Positions 54,392 through 63,484 of a stretch of 64,000 nucleotides of DNA are shown one piece after another. Where the stretch lies: assembly GCF_016785185.1 (NCBI RefSeq), contig NZ_JAEKDY010000003.1; one strand, 5' to 3'. This DNA comes from Heyndrickxia sporothermodurans. Its GTDB lineage: Bacteria > Bacillota > Bacilli > Bacillales > Bacillaceae_C. The position numbers and the translations under genes are program-made. The notes beneath the pieces were generated by a model, which did not search any database, was not told the DNA's origin, and saw nothing but the letters and a program-made list of their open reading frames with translations. Position 1 is the first letter of the stretch. Each line of letters opens with the position of its first letter.

Positions 54392-55611
54392 ATATTCTCC
54401 ATAATTAAATCTAGATATAACGTAAGCTTTTGATTTGGATCTTTTAGATTGATTTCTGCAATTTCTACAATTCGCTTTAGTCGATAATTTAATGTATTTG
54501 TATGAACATGCAACACCTTCGCCGCATCATGAACATTATTATCACACTCTAAATACGTTTTAAGTGTTAGTAAAAGATTCGTTTGATGTTTACGATCATA
54601 TGCTCTTAATCGTTCAATCGTATAATTTTGATATTGTTCCCGAGCTCTAATTTGAAATAGCTCCTCGATAAACTGATAGATCCCTAATTCATGATAACAA
54701 ATGACTTTTTCTAATTCTTTTGGAAAATGTGCCTTCAGTTCCAAAACTTTTAAAGCTTCAGTATAACTTTTATTTATTTGTAATGGGGATTCATAAAATA
54801 ATCCCGAGGAACCTTTTACCTGTTCGATTTGCAGTCGTTCTTTTATTTTATCAATAAACTGCTTGATAAATTGTTTCGTACTATTAATAGAAGTTTTTTC
54901 AGTTTCGCAACGAAGTAATAGAATAAGTTGATTTTGATCAAATACCCGACATATCACCTCGACATGTTGTAATGTTTCTATTAAATAATAGGAATGCTTC
55001 TCTATTTGCTGATTGACTTCCTGATCAAAATCAATAATGGCAATCACTAACCCGCCATCTAACTTCACCCTAAATCTTTCGGCATGCTTTTTTATTTCAT
55101 TTAGCTTTTCGAAGTGCCCTGTTAGTAGTTTCCAAAAGAATTCATTATAATCCTCTTCCACTTTCCTTTTCTTTATTTGGTGCTGGAGAAGTTGATTTTT
55201 CACGAACTTGGCTGCTTCCTTAAGAAGTTGGAGCTTTTCCTCTCCGAAATTTTCATGATCTGTTTGAGCCCAAATAAAGCCGAGAACTTCTTTATTCTTT
55301 CTTACGGAAACAGCGATACGGTTTCCGAGTCCAACTTTTTCTATTGCAGGTATGATAATCGGCTCGTCACTTTCGAATAGTTTAGGCATTACACCATTTT
55401 TCCACAGCGTATGGATTACATTATCCGGTACTTTTCTTCTTATAATAGTAGCGATTCTTGCGGGATCGACATTTTCTTCGTGGGTACTGTACGCGATGAT
55501 TCGATGATTTGAGTCTTCTATTGTAATCGGACATTGCAATATTTCACCAATACGGTCGGCCAACCCTTCGAGAGAATCAAAGGAATCTTTAAAATTTTGA
55601 GAATGGTTCAC
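54373..55611 (-). CDS. adeR: PucR-family regulator, probable activator of ald (AdeR-like)
   Basis: A 412-residue regulator. The N-terminal half is a GAF-like sensory region (about 20-125), the middle a diguanylate-cyclase-like PucR linker, and the C-terminus a PucR helix-turn-helix (about 345-400: LLLTLKTYLECDNNVHDAAKVLHVHTN then TLNYRLKRIVEI). Position directly upstream of ald matches Bacillus subtilis adeR, which activates ald in response to alanine. The GTG at 55611 is preceded by GAAAGGGAAG; an upstream GTG at 55629 has no ribosome site. The symbol is by context and family. Confidence 0.82.
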   Translation of the reverse strand: MNHSQNFKDSFDSLEGLADRIGEILQCPITIEDSNHRIIAYSTHEENVDPARIATIIRRKVPDNVIHTLWKNGVMPKLFESDEPIIIPAIEKVGLGNRIAVSVRKNKEVLGFIWAQTDHENFGEEKLQLLKEAAKFVKNQLLQHQIKKRKVEEDYNEFFWKLLTGHFEKLNEIKKHAERFRVKLDGGLVIAIIDFDQEVNQQIEKHSYYLIETLQHVEVICRVFDQNQLILLLRCETEKTSINSTKQFIKQFIDKIKERLQIEQVKGSSGLFYESPLQINKSYTEALKVLELKAHFPKELEKVICYHELGIYQFIEELFQIRAREQYQNYTIERLRAYDRKHQTNLLLTLKTYLECDNNVHDAAKVLHVHTNTLNYRLKRIVEIAEINLKDPNQKLTLYLDLIMENMKSEDL

Positions 55612-55668
55612 TTCAAACTTCCCTTTCACAATATAAATATAATTAATTTTACCATATTTAGTTCACCT

Positions 55669-55686
55669 TTTGTGAAATTACACAAA
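55669..55686. promoter_or_regulatory. Dyad TTTGTG-N6-CACAAA upstream of adeR (candidate AdeR site 2)
   Basis: Lies 58 bp upstream of the adeR start, in the 387-bp region shared with the divergent permease gene. It would allow autoregulation or control of the permease. Confidence 0.5.
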
Positions 55687-55769
55687 TCCAAATATTCATT
55701 TTTTGATTTTCGCACAACTTTAGACTCTTTTATTTTATGATATACTAAAAAAACTTCCAAATTATTTGA

Positions 55770-55783
55770 TGAAAACGTTTACA
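55770..55783. promoter_or_regulatory. cre site (CcpA) between adeR and the permease
   Basis: TGAAAACGTTTACA fits the CcpA cre consensus at every position. It predicts carbon catabolite control of alanine uptake and/or adeR. Confidence 0.65.
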
Positions 55784-55998
55784 AATCGGTAGTCAAAATA
55801 AAACTATTGTAGTAAACTAATTTCATAGTAATATTCAGTGAAATTGGCTACTCTTATTTGTAAAATGATTTTTCAGAATAAATGGAACTATTAATCTCTT
55901 GAAAACGCAAAATTAAAAATAATATTGTGGAATATTTTTAATTGCTAAAAGAGCAACACAAAAAATGAGCAATTTCACTATTTTAAGGGGTGGAACAA

Positions 55999-57366
55999 AT
56001 GAACAACCAAGAACTTCAGCGTGGCCTTGAAGAAAGACATATTACATTAATGTCATTAGGTGCCTGTATCGGTGTAGGATTATTTCTTGGCTCAGCAAAA
56101 ACAATTGAACTAGCAGGACCGGCTATATTGATTGCCTATGTTGTCGCTGGTGCGATTATGTTTGTTATTATGCGAGCACTTGGCGAAATGGCCATTCAAA
56201 ACCCGGTTGCAGGATCTTTTAGCCGCTATGCAAAGGATTATCTAGGACCACTTGCTGGTTACATCACTGGATGGAATTATTGGTTTTTATGGGTTGTTAC
56301 ATGTATGGCTGAAATTACAGCTGTAGGCGTATATATGCACTTATGGTTCCCAAATGTACCTAAATGGATTTGGGCATTAGCTGCACTTGTAATTATGACA
56401 CTTGTTAATTTAATCACTGTTAAAGCGTATGGAGAATTTGAATTTTGGTTTGCTTTAATTAAAATTGTAGCGATTATTGCGATGATCATTATTGGTCTAT
56501 TAATTATTATATTCGGGTTTGGAAATGGTGGCGTTGCCACCGGAATTAGCAATCTATGGAGTCATGGTGGTTTTGCTCCGAATGGAATGAAAGGCATTTT
56601 ATTATCGATGCAAATGGTTATGTTTGCTTACCTCGGCATTGAAATGCTTGGAGTAACAGCCGGTGAAGCGAAGAATCCGGAAAAAACGATTTCAAGAGCT
56701 GTAAATACTGTTTTCTGGCGTATCCTTATTTTCTATGTTGGTGCATTATTTGTCATCATGTCCATTTATCCGTGGAATGAAATTGGCACAGCCGGTAGTC
56801 CATTTGTTATGACATTTGAAAAAATCGGGATTCGTCAAGCAGCAGGAATCATCAACTTTGTAGTGCTTACAGCCGCACTTTCTAGTTGTAATAGCGGGAT
56901 TTTTAGTACAGGCCGTATGTTATTTAATTTAGCCGAACAAAATCAAGCACCGGCATCGTTGAAAAAAGTAAATAAAGGCGGCGTACCGTCCTTAGCGATT
57001 ATCCTTTCAGCCGCAGCTTTATTAATCGGGGTCATTCTTAATTATTTAGTACCAGAAAAAGTATTTGCCTGGGTTACAAGTATTTCTACATTCGGTGCTG
57101 TGTGGACATGGGCAATGATTTTACTTTCTCAACTTAAATTCAGAAAAAATATGTCTCCGGAAGAACGTGCGAATATCAAATTTAAAGCACCATTTTGGCC
57201 ATACGGCAACTACATTGCACTCGCATTTCTAGTACTCGTAATCGTATTAATGGCCTTCTCAGAAGACACATGGATCGCCTTGGTCGTTGGACCAATATGG
57301 CTAATCCTATTAGTAGCCGTATACTACAGCAAAGGCATCAACAAACAAACAAAGAAAAACCCATAA
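55999..57366 (+). CDS. Amino acid permease (APC superfamily, AAT family), probably alanine/serine
   Basis: A 455-residue permease with 12 predicted membrane helices. N-terminal RGLEERHITLMSLGACIGVGLFLGS with the unwound GxG of helix 1, then LGEMA in helix 2, and FAYLGIEMLGVTAGEAKNPE in helix 6. The divergent, regulated position next to adeR-ald suggests alanine as substrate (AlaP/CycA-like), but relatives carry Pro, His, Arg or GABA. The ATG at 55999 has AAGGGG 8 nt upstream. The upstream region holds the cre site, a dyad and a weak CodY-like ATTTTTCAGAATAAA (11 of 15 to consensus) at about 55866. Confidence 0.87.
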   Translation: MNNQELQRGLEERHITLMSLGACIGVGLFLGSAKTIELAGPAILIAYVVAGAIMFVIMRALGEMAIQNPVAGSFSRYAKDYLGPLAGYITGWNYWFLWVVTCMAEITAVGVYMHLWFPNVPKWIWALAALVIMTLVNLITVKAYGEFEFWFALIKIVAIIAMIIIGLLIIIFGFGNGGVATGISNLWSHGGFAPNGMKGILLSMQMVMFAYLGIEMLGVTAGEAKNPEKTISRAVNTVFWRILIFYVGALFVIMSIYPWNEIGTAGSPFVMTFEKIGIRQAAGIINFVVLTAALSSCNSGIFSTGRMLFNLAEQNQAPASLKKVNKGGVPSLAIILSAAALLIGVILNYLVPEKVFAWVTSISTFGAVWTWAMILLSQLKFRKNMSPEERANIKFKAPFWPYGNYIALAFLVLVIVLMAFSEDTWIALVVGPIWLILLVAVYYSKGINKQTKKNP

Positions 57367-57410
57367 TAGCCAGCAATCTGTTAAAAACTGAATCTTGTTA
57401 AATACTGAAC

Positions 57411-57449
57411 AAAGTGTCAGGTACCGTTTTGGTACTTGGCATTTTTTTT
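57411..57449 (+). terminator. Repeat family B hairpin, copy 6 (short, degenerate)
   Basis: AAGTGTCAGGTACC pairs imperfectly with GGTACTTGGCATT and is followed by eight T. The inner helix of other copies is absent. Functions as terminator of the permease gene. Confidence 0.7.
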
Positions 57450-57585
57450 GCATTACTCCAATTCAATAATATTAGATAAACTATTGAAAAACGGCAAGGT
57501 TCAACCGATAATAAGACTAATAAAGACAATTTAATATATTATTAGACAAATGATTATATTAATAGATATTGGGGGGCACGATTGG

Positions 57586-60024
57586 ATGAAAAAAATGGGG
57601 AAAGCGATTATACTTTCCACAAGTATATTGCTGGCTACACCTGTATTACCACTTACTCCGTTTACTGCCATTAAGGCGGAAGCAAGCAGTACGATTAAAA
57701 TGAAAAAAACATCATTTCAAACGAAAGATCGCTTAAATCTTCGAAGTGGTGCAAGCACGAAGAATAAAGTAATTCTCACAATACCAAAAGGAAAAATCAT
57801 TCAAGCCACAGAAAAAAAAGGCAGCTGGTATAAGGTTACTTATACATATAAGTCTAAAAACAAAAACATAACGAAAACAGGTTGGGTGAGCAGCGGATAT
57901 TTAAAAGAATACTATCAATATAAAAAAATAAGCAAAACTTACTATTTTACGAAAAAAACATCTAAATTCTACACGAAGCCTGATACGAAGAAAAAAGCTG
58001 CTTTTACGGTAACTGCACATAACGGATTTCCCTCTACCCAAAAAGTGGTAAATAGTATTGGAGAGACATGGTACCGCATTTCTTATAAAGGAAAGACACT
58101 TTATGTGAAGAGCAATGAAGTATCAAAACAATCCTTTATATCATTTTCACAAACGAAGTATATAGCAAATAAAACTACGTACTTATATCAATCCTATGGA
58201 AATGTGCAAAAGAAGTTAGTAACGATTCCAAAAGGAACGATTGTCCAAGCGAAAAAAAGAATTGGTGATTGGTACAGTATATCCTATAAAGGAAAAACTG
58301 GTTATTTCTATATCGGAGACTTCTCTAAGTATGATAAAATTACCTATCAAACTTCTAACACTAGTTTAAACTACTATATTACGAAACAAACATCTAAACT
58401 TTATTCAAAACCTGATACGAAGAGTAAATTAGTTTACTCTGTTTCCGCGAATAACGGATTTTCTTCCACCCAAAAAGTAATCAATAGCTTAAAGGAAACG
58501 ATGTATCGAATTACGTATAAAGGAAAAACACTTTATATAAACAGCAATGATGTAAGTAAAGCTACAACTACGTCAATTAATAAAACGGATTACAAAGCAA
58601 ATAAAGACACCTATCTTTACCAATCCTTTGGTTTAAATCAAAAGAAGCTAATCACAATCCCAAAGGGAACGGTTATTTCTTCATCACTAAAATCAGGAGA
58701 TTGGTATCGTACTAGTTACAAAGGATCAACAGGCTATGTTTTTATTAAGGATTTTTCAATAAATAATAATATCACTGTCAAAAAAATTGATGAAACCACA
58801 TATGTTACGAACGATGCGCTGAATCTAAGAAAGTCATATGATGTTACATCTTCTATTGTAACAACCATTCCGAAATCAAAAATTGTTATTGCAAACTATA
58901 AAGCATCAAACGGTTGGTATAAAGTAAAATACGGAAAATCGACCGGCTATGTTAGTGGAAAATATTTAACGCAAGTTCGTACAGGGGACCCACTTACAAG
59001 CCATACAGGTTATCAATTTATCGACTTGAGAACAAAATCATCAGTAACAGCTACGCAAATTAATAATTATATTGCAAAATACGTGAAATTAACCGGAAAG
59101 AAAAGTATATTATCTGGAAAAGGACAAGCCTTTATCGATGCGGGAAATAAATATGGAGTGAACTCACTTTATCTTGCAGCCCATGCAATTCACGAAAGTG
59201 CATATGGTACATCGCTTCTTTCAGTAGGAAAAAATAATCTATTTGGCTTTGGTGCCTATGATGCAACACCATTTATTGCCGCCTTTAAGTTTAAAAGTGT
59301 AAATGATTGTATCAACTATATTGCACAAGAAATGAAAGCAACATATTTGAATAAAAATAACTGGAAGTATAATGGAGCTTATCTTGGATATAGCACGAAA
59401 GACATGAACAATAAGCGAATCGATGAGAATAGCGGCGGAATGAACTTTTGGTATGCCAGTGATCCATATTGGGGACAAACGATTGCTAAACATATGCAGA
59501 ATATATTACCTTATAAATCTAGTTACAGTAAGGCACCAATCAATACAAAAGTATATTCACAACCGAGTATACCAGCAGGTAGCGACGTCTTTCCGGCTGG
59601 AATTCAAGCAATTATGAAAAAGGATTTAGTTTTCCACAGTAAAAAAGGCGCAACAGACAAAGGGAAATCATGGCCAAAAGGAACAAAATTTACTTTACTT
59701 GAAAAAACAAATGACTTTTGGGTAAAAGTTAAAGTAGGCAAAACAACATATTGGACCAACTCTATTAAATTTGATGAATATAAAAAATATCTAGCTGTTC
59801 AAAATTTAGGAAGAGTCACCGTAGAAGACTTAAACGTACGCAGCTCTGCATCCACAAGCAGCAGTAAGATCCAGACCTTAAAACAAAATTCATTTGTTCA
59901 AATCGTTCTAACAAAAGACGGAAAACCGACAATGGATAAAAATAAAACATGGTACCAAATAAAACTATCCAACGGCAAAACCGGATGGGTAAGCGCCTAC
60001 TACATCAAACAAGAATTACAATAG
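57586..60024 (+). CDS. Secreted SH3-domain endo-beta-N-acetylglucosaminidase (autolysin-like)
   Basis: A large wall hydrolase of 812 residues. Signal peptide at 1-34 ending near KAEA-SS. Then bacterial SH3 domain (about 40-110), followed by a module of about 140 residues (YYFTKKTSKFYTKPDTKKK... plus an SH3 ending TGYFYIGDFSK) present twice in tandem at about 118-255 and 260-400, and another SH3 (400-465). The glucosaminidase domain follows (about 490-650) with the catalytic Glu in AHAIHESAYGTSLL and NLFGFGAYD; two SH3 domains end the protein (LNVRSSASTSSSKIQ and GWVSAYYIKQ). It would cut glycan strands during growth or lysis. The ATG at 57586 has GGGGGG about 9 nt upstream; earlier ATGs lack a signal peptide start. 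Confidence 0.88.
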   Translation: MKKMGKAIILSTSILLATPVLPLTPFTAIKAEASSTIKMKKTSFQTKDRLNLRSGASTKNKVILTIPKGKIIQATEKKGSWYKVTYTYKSKNKNITKTGWVSSGYLKEYYQYKKISKTYYFTKKTSKFYTKPDTKKKAAFTVTAHNGFPSTQKVVNSIGETWYRISYKGKTLYVKSNEVSKQSFISFSQTKYIANKTTYLYQSYGNVQKKLVTIPKGTIVQAKKRIGDWYSISYKGKTGYFYIGDFSKYDKITYQTSNTSLNYYITKQTSKLYSKPDTKSKLVYSVSANNGFSSTQKVINSLKETMYRITYKGKTLYINSNDVSKATTTSINKTDYKANKDTYLYQSFGLNQKKLITIPKGTVISSSLKSGDWYRTSYKGSTGYVFIKDFSINNNITVKKIDETTYVTNDALNLRKSYDVTSSIVTTIPKSKIVIANYKASNGWYKVKYGKSTGYVSGKYLTQVRTGDPLTSHTGYQFIDLRTKSSVTATQINNYIAKYVKLTGKKSILSGKGQAFIDAGNKYGVNSLYLAAHAIHESAYGTSLLSVGKNNLFGFGAYDATPFIAAFKFKSVNDCINYIAQEMKATYLNKNNWKYNGAYLGYSTKDMNNKRIDENSGGMNFWYASDPYWGQTIAKHMQNILPYKSSYSKAPINTKVYSQPSIPAGSDVFPAGIQAIMKKDLVFHSKKGATDKGKSWPKGTKFTLLEKTNDFWVKVKVGKTTYWTNSIKFDEYKKYLAVQNLGRVTVEDLNVRSSASTSSSKIQTLKQNSFVQIVLTKDGKPTMDKNKTWYQIKLSNGKTGWVSAYYIKQELQ

Positions 60025-60107
60025 GTGTCAGGCACCATTTATTCACTTTTTGAATATTTATTCGATTTTTGAATAAAAGGTGTCAGGCACCAGGTGCCTG
60101 ACACCTC
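60023..60107. terminator. Repeat family B hairpin, copy 7 (composite)
   Basis: GGTGTCAGGCACC occurs twice in direct order (from 60024 and from 60079) and once inverted right after the second, giving both a long and a tight hairpin. It lies between converging genes. Confidence 0.75.
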
Positions 60108-60114
60108 TTTTACT

Positions 60115-60516
60115 CTATTCATTTGTAGTAATTTGTTTCACATAAATAGCTTGGGAGGAAATCTGTTTAATACATCCTTCTAAGTCCGCTTCTTTTAACA
60201 ATCCTAAATTTAATGCTGACTTGATCTTTCCTTCATCTGGCTTTCTTTGAATCAGATCCATCATATTTAGTTCTTCCAACCTTTTTACCGTTTCATCCTG
60301 TTCAAATTTTTCCGATTTTCTAATTTGTCTTTGTAATTTATACCCACTGATGTTTAGCTCACCCTTTACATTTTTCCCTACCGCCACATCAAAATATTGA
60401 TTAAATGCCTTCTTTAATTTCTCTAATTCTTTTTCAATCTCTTTTTTCTTCCGATTCAGGTCATCATACTGCACAATCATCTCTTTAGTAATAAAATAAT
60501 CAACATTATTATTCAA
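60115..60516 (-). CDS. Uncharacterised coiled-coil protein, 133 residues
   Basis: I do not recognise the family. An N-terminal Lys/Glu-rich helix (residues 13-45, YDDLNRKKKEIEKELEKLKK) predicts a coiled coil, followed by a conserved-looking GELNISGYKLQRQIRKS and a mixed C-terminal part. No membrane or signal segment. TTG start at 60516 with GGAGGG 6 nt upstream. The composition and size recall small phage-derived or housekeeping accessory proteins; no function is assigned. Confidence 0.65.
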   Translation of the reverse strand: MNNNVDYFITKEMIVQYDDLNRKKKEIEKELEKLKKAFNQYFDVAVGKNVKGELNISGYKLQRQIRKSEKFEQDETVKRLEELNMMDLIQRKPDEGKIKSALNLGLLKEADLEGCIKQISSQAIYVKQITTNE

Positions 60517-60654
60517 ATTAATCCCTCCACCCTCAATACTTCATCATATTGTGAAAGGCGCACATATATTCCTATTATTCATTCAGTTTTTTACGAATTT
60601 ATGTTAAAATAAAGATGTGAAATAAAATCACTTATAAGAAAGAAGGCACTTATT

Positions 60655-61122
60655 ATGAAGGTAAAAGACTTCATGATCCGAAATGTAATCACAGTTAATG
60701 AAAACGATACAATTAAGCATTTACTAAATACGCTAGTTGATAACAAAATTGGTGGAGCGCCTATAGTGGATTCCGAAGGTAAACTAGTCGGAATGATAAG
60801 TGGTGGAGATGTATTAAGAAGCATTCAATTAAAAGATACAGTGGTATATGATTATTTTAGCTTAATGGCTTATACGTTTGAAAAAGGAAATCTTGAAAAT
60901 GTGTTGACGGCTATTAAAGATCAACCGTTAAAGAAAATAGCAAAGAAACGTGGAATCGTTACTGTTAAAGAAAATGATGAAATCGAAACAGCGTTAAAAC
61001 TTTTGGGAAAACATCATTTTAAGAAAATTCCGGTTATCGATGCTCATCATAAAGTTGTCGGTGTCATCAGCCGCGGTGACATTATTCGAACTATCCAGAA
61101 AAATATTATTGAAGTATTATAA
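60655..61122 (+). CDS. CBS-pair domain protein
   Basis: A 155-residue protein consisting of two CBS motifs and nothing else: MKVKDFMIRNVITVNENDTI, KIGGAPIVDSEGKLVGMISGGDVL, then RGIVTVKENDEIETALKLL and KIPVIDAHHKVVGVISRGDI. Such proteins bind adenine nucleotides and sense energy state or regulate a partner that is not evident here. AGAAGG lies about 10 nt before the ATG. Confidence 0.9.
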   Translation: MKVKDFMIRNVITVNENDTIKHLLNTLVDNKIGGAPIVDSEGKLVGMISGGDVLRSIQLKDTVVYDYFSLMAYTFEKGNLENVLTAIKDQPLKKIAKKRGIVTVKENDEIETALKLLGKHHFKKIPVIDAHHKVVGVISRGDIIRTIQKNIIEVL

Positions 61123-61216
61123 GAAAAGCGAAAAGCGCCTTGCTTATCGACGTAAAATACTTACGGGACTTTGACTGAGATAAAGGAAAGGCGAATCGAT
61201 ATTAACTTATCGTAAG
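61121..61216. repeat. Dispersed repeat family A, copy 3
   Basis: AGAAAAGCGAAAAGCGCCTTG starts it, followed by CATCGACGTAAAA-type core and GACTTTGACTGAGATAAAGG as in 3799-4002; the GGCGCTGGAGC end is missing. It begins at the stop codon of the CBS gene. Confidence 0.7.
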
Positions 61217-61249
61217 GACAGCAGTAAAATGTTATACATTCTACTAAAA

Positions 61250-61281
61250 AAACAGCATGGGAAGCTCCCCATGCTGTTTTG
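61250..61281. terminator. Bidirectional intrinsic terminator
   Basis: AACAGCATGGGGAG type stem (AACAGCATGGG / CCCATGCTGTT, around AAGCTC) with A and T flanks serves the CBS and DUF2269 genes from both sides. Confidence 0.8.
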
Positions 61282-61283
61282 TC

Positions 61284-61736
61284 TTAAAATGGCTTCAAAA
61301 TCATCAATGCAATGATAATAAGAAAAATAAGGTTTTCGAGGTTTTCATATCGAAACAATTCCTTTGACAATCGTGTATATTCCTCAGGTATTTCTTCCCC
61401 TTCATATGAAGCTAATAATTCCTTAATCGGTTTCGATCTCGGAGATAAAACAAATGGCCCCATTGCTAGACCAATTAGAAAGAGAATCAAACTTCCTATA
61501 TACCATCCCATTCGGAATAAATTTGGATTAAGCATGCCCATTAACAATCCCGTCACAAGTAAAAGTGTACCACCAATCATCACGATTATATGTAAATCTC
61601 TTCTAATTGCGAACGAATGCCGCACTTTCGTCATAGTATCCGCAGACTTCCCAATCCTCGTCAAAATAAAACCAGGTCCCATCCCTAAAATAGCAGAGAA
61701 AATATGTATAAACACAAGTATCTTATAAATTAACAC
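61284..61736 (-). CDS. DUF2269-type integral membrane protein
   Basis: A 150-residue protein with four membrane helices (about 5-25, 50-70, 80-98 and 130-148). FIHIFSAILGMGPGFIL at the start and IMIGGTLLLVTGLLMG are typical of DUF2269 membrane proteins. Function unknown. I use the GTG at 61736, with GAGAGG 7 nt upstream; a TTG 6 nt earlier lies in that site. Confidence 0.75.
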   Translation of the reverse strand: MLIYKILVFIHIFSAILGMGPGFILTRIGKSADTMTKVRHSFAIRRDLHIIVMIGGTLLLVTGLLMGMLNPNLFRMGWYIGSLILFLIGLAMGPFVLSPRSKPIKELLASYEGEEIPEEYTRLSKELFRYENLENLIFLIIIALMILKPF

Positions 61737-62035
61737 GATCAATCCTCTCCATCATTCAACATTCATTTTAATTATACACGATTCCATCTACCATCTTAGT
61801 GACAATTTGGTTGAAATTAGAAGAGAACTATGGAAATGAAAGGAGAATTTCCTATCTCCCTTCACTCACCATCAGATGAATTAACCTATCCATGATATTC
61901 GGCCAATCTGACTCTGACATCTTTCCTGCCTACCTATTACCTAGGTACAAAGACCTCTTTTCACTCCATAAAACATTTCCTATACTATTTTTAGAGAAAA
62001 ATGAAAGTTCACAAAACAAGATAGGAGATGGGGTT

Positions 62036-63439
62036 TTGTATAAAAAGTCACTTTTTTTCTTCTTCCTACTTTTCTGTATAATCGTTATGGGTTGCCAGCA
62101 GAACGAGAAAACGAGTACGAAGAAGGAACCAACAAAAAAAGTTGAAGAAGCTAAAGAAAAGGAAAAGCTACCGGAAACACCAATTAGTATGATAGGGGAA
62201 GAAATTGAAAAAGAACCTGCAGGCGAATTGTTTCAGAAATATTCTCGCGCAAAAGAGTTAGCTACTAATGAAGAATACTCTCCTACCGTAGACGAAGCAA
62301 TCAAAGAATACATACAAACCATGAAAAAAGTGGAGACAAAAGAATGGGACGCTCGGAAATGGGCACAATCACTCGTTACAAATTTCCGTACGCAATACAG
62401 CGACACAATCCACCCGATGAAAGATTTTGAAGTGAAATATGATAAATTAACGCTACCGGATGGTCGTTTATTACAAGATGTAGATGAAGAAGAATTAAGT
62501 AAAAGTCCTGACAAGGTAAATGTCGCGATACTCCTTGATGCAAGTGGAAGTATGAACGCAAATGTTCCAGGTGGAAATAAAATGAAGCTAGCCAAGACGA
62601 GCTTGAAAAGCTTTTCGGAAAGCCTTCCGAAAAACACCAATGTCTCACTATCCGTATTTGGACATAAAGGAACCGGTGCTGACAAAGATAAAAAATTATC
62701 ATGTAGCAGTGTTGAAACGGTTTATCCTTTAAAAAACTATTCAAAGGAAAAGTTTTCAAAAGCATTAAACCAATTTAAAGCAAGTGGCTGGACTCCGCTT
62801 GCCTCCGCTATCCAGAAAGCAACAAAACAATTGCTGCAGGCAAGTGATGAACATACGAAAAACTTTATCTATGTTGTTAGTGATGGAATCGAAACATGTG
62901 GCGGTAATCCCGTGAATGCTGCGAAAGACGCTAAGAAAGCGAAGATGGACGTACAAATTAACATTATCGGATTTGACGTCGATAATAAGGCCGATCGCCA
63001 ACTAAAAGAGGTAGCTAAAGCCGGCGGTGGCGAATATACATCGGTAAAAAATAAACAACAACTAGACGATGAAATAACAAAGTCTTGGAAAGAAAGCATG
63101 GGAAAAACGACGTGGAGATTTTGGGTTGCTGGCAATCATAATAATATAAATTGGGATTCAGTCGGTATGTCCAATCAACTAAGAAAGCTTTTTAATAATC
63201 ATATTACCTCCCGCAACCGTGAACTTGAGCGAATGAATGAAGCATTAAACCAATTACTAGAAGATAAAATAATTGATCTAGACACAAAATCTGCCACCTC
63301 AGATTTCCTATTTAAACGTCATGAAGCAATAAAAAATTACGCAGACACGATTCAAAATGAAAAACATACCGAAATTTTTGATACGGCTGAGCGATTGAAA
63401 AAAATAATTGATCGTATAACAAAAGATTTAGATTTATAA
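62036..63439 (+). CDS. von Willebrand factor A domain lipoprotein
   Basis: A 467-residue lipoprotein: signal peptide with FFLLFCIIVMGCQQ, lipid-modified Cys20, and a Lys/Glu/Pro-rich linker (21-55). The VWA domain (about 160-360) has a complete metal-ion site: AILLDASGSM (DxSxS), SGWTPLASAIQ (Thr) and VVSDGIETCGG (Asp). A helical C-terminal region (about 375-465) follows. It resembles Bacillus YwmC/YwmD-type secreted VWA proteins and would mediate metal-dependent binding outside the cell. Start TTG at 62036 with AGGAG 8 nt upstream; the frame is open further upstream without ribosome site. The gap 61737-62035 shows nothing else. Confidence 0.86.
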   Translation: MYKKSLFFFFLLFCIIVMGCQQNEKTSTKKEPTKKVEEAKEKEKLPETPISMIGEEIEKEPAGELFQKYSRAKELATNEEYSPTVDEAIKEYIQTMKKVETKEWDARKWAQSLVTNFRTQYSDTIHPMKDFEVKYDKLTLPDGRLLQDVDEEELSKSPDKVNVAILLDASGSMNANVPGGNKMKLAKTSLKSFSESLPKNTNVSLSVFGHKGTGADKDKKLSCSSVETVYPLKNYSKEKFSKALNQFKASGWTPLASAIQKATKQLLQASDEHTKNFIYVVSDGIETCGGNPVNAAKDAKKAKMDVQINIIGFDVDNKADRQLKEVAKAGGGEYTSVKNKQQLDDEITKSWKESMGKTTWRFWVAGNHNNINWDSVGMSNQLRKLFNNHITSRNRELERMNEALNQLLEDKIIDLDTKSATSDFLFKRHEAIKNYADTIQNEKHTEIFDTAERLKKIIDRITKDLDL

Positions 63440-63445
63440 AAAAAA

Positions 63446-63484
63446 GAAACCAAGGATCGAAATTTAAAACGATCCTTGGTTTCT
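63446..63484. terminator. Bidirectional intrinsic terminator after the VWA gene
   Basis: AAGAAACCAAGGATCG pairs with CGATCCTTGGTTTCTT, with A and T flanks. It also covers the 3' end of the convergent gene. Confidence 0.82.

Noticed and set aside
60023..60107. Possible CRISPR-like array because GGTGTCAGGCACC occurs repeatedly
   Set aside because: Arms form hairpins at gene ends, spacing is tens of bases to kilobases, no regular spacers and no cas genes.
62233..62765. Two long antisense frames (129-150 residues) under the VWA gene
   Set aside because: Shadows of the coding strand with poor starts and no family resemblance.
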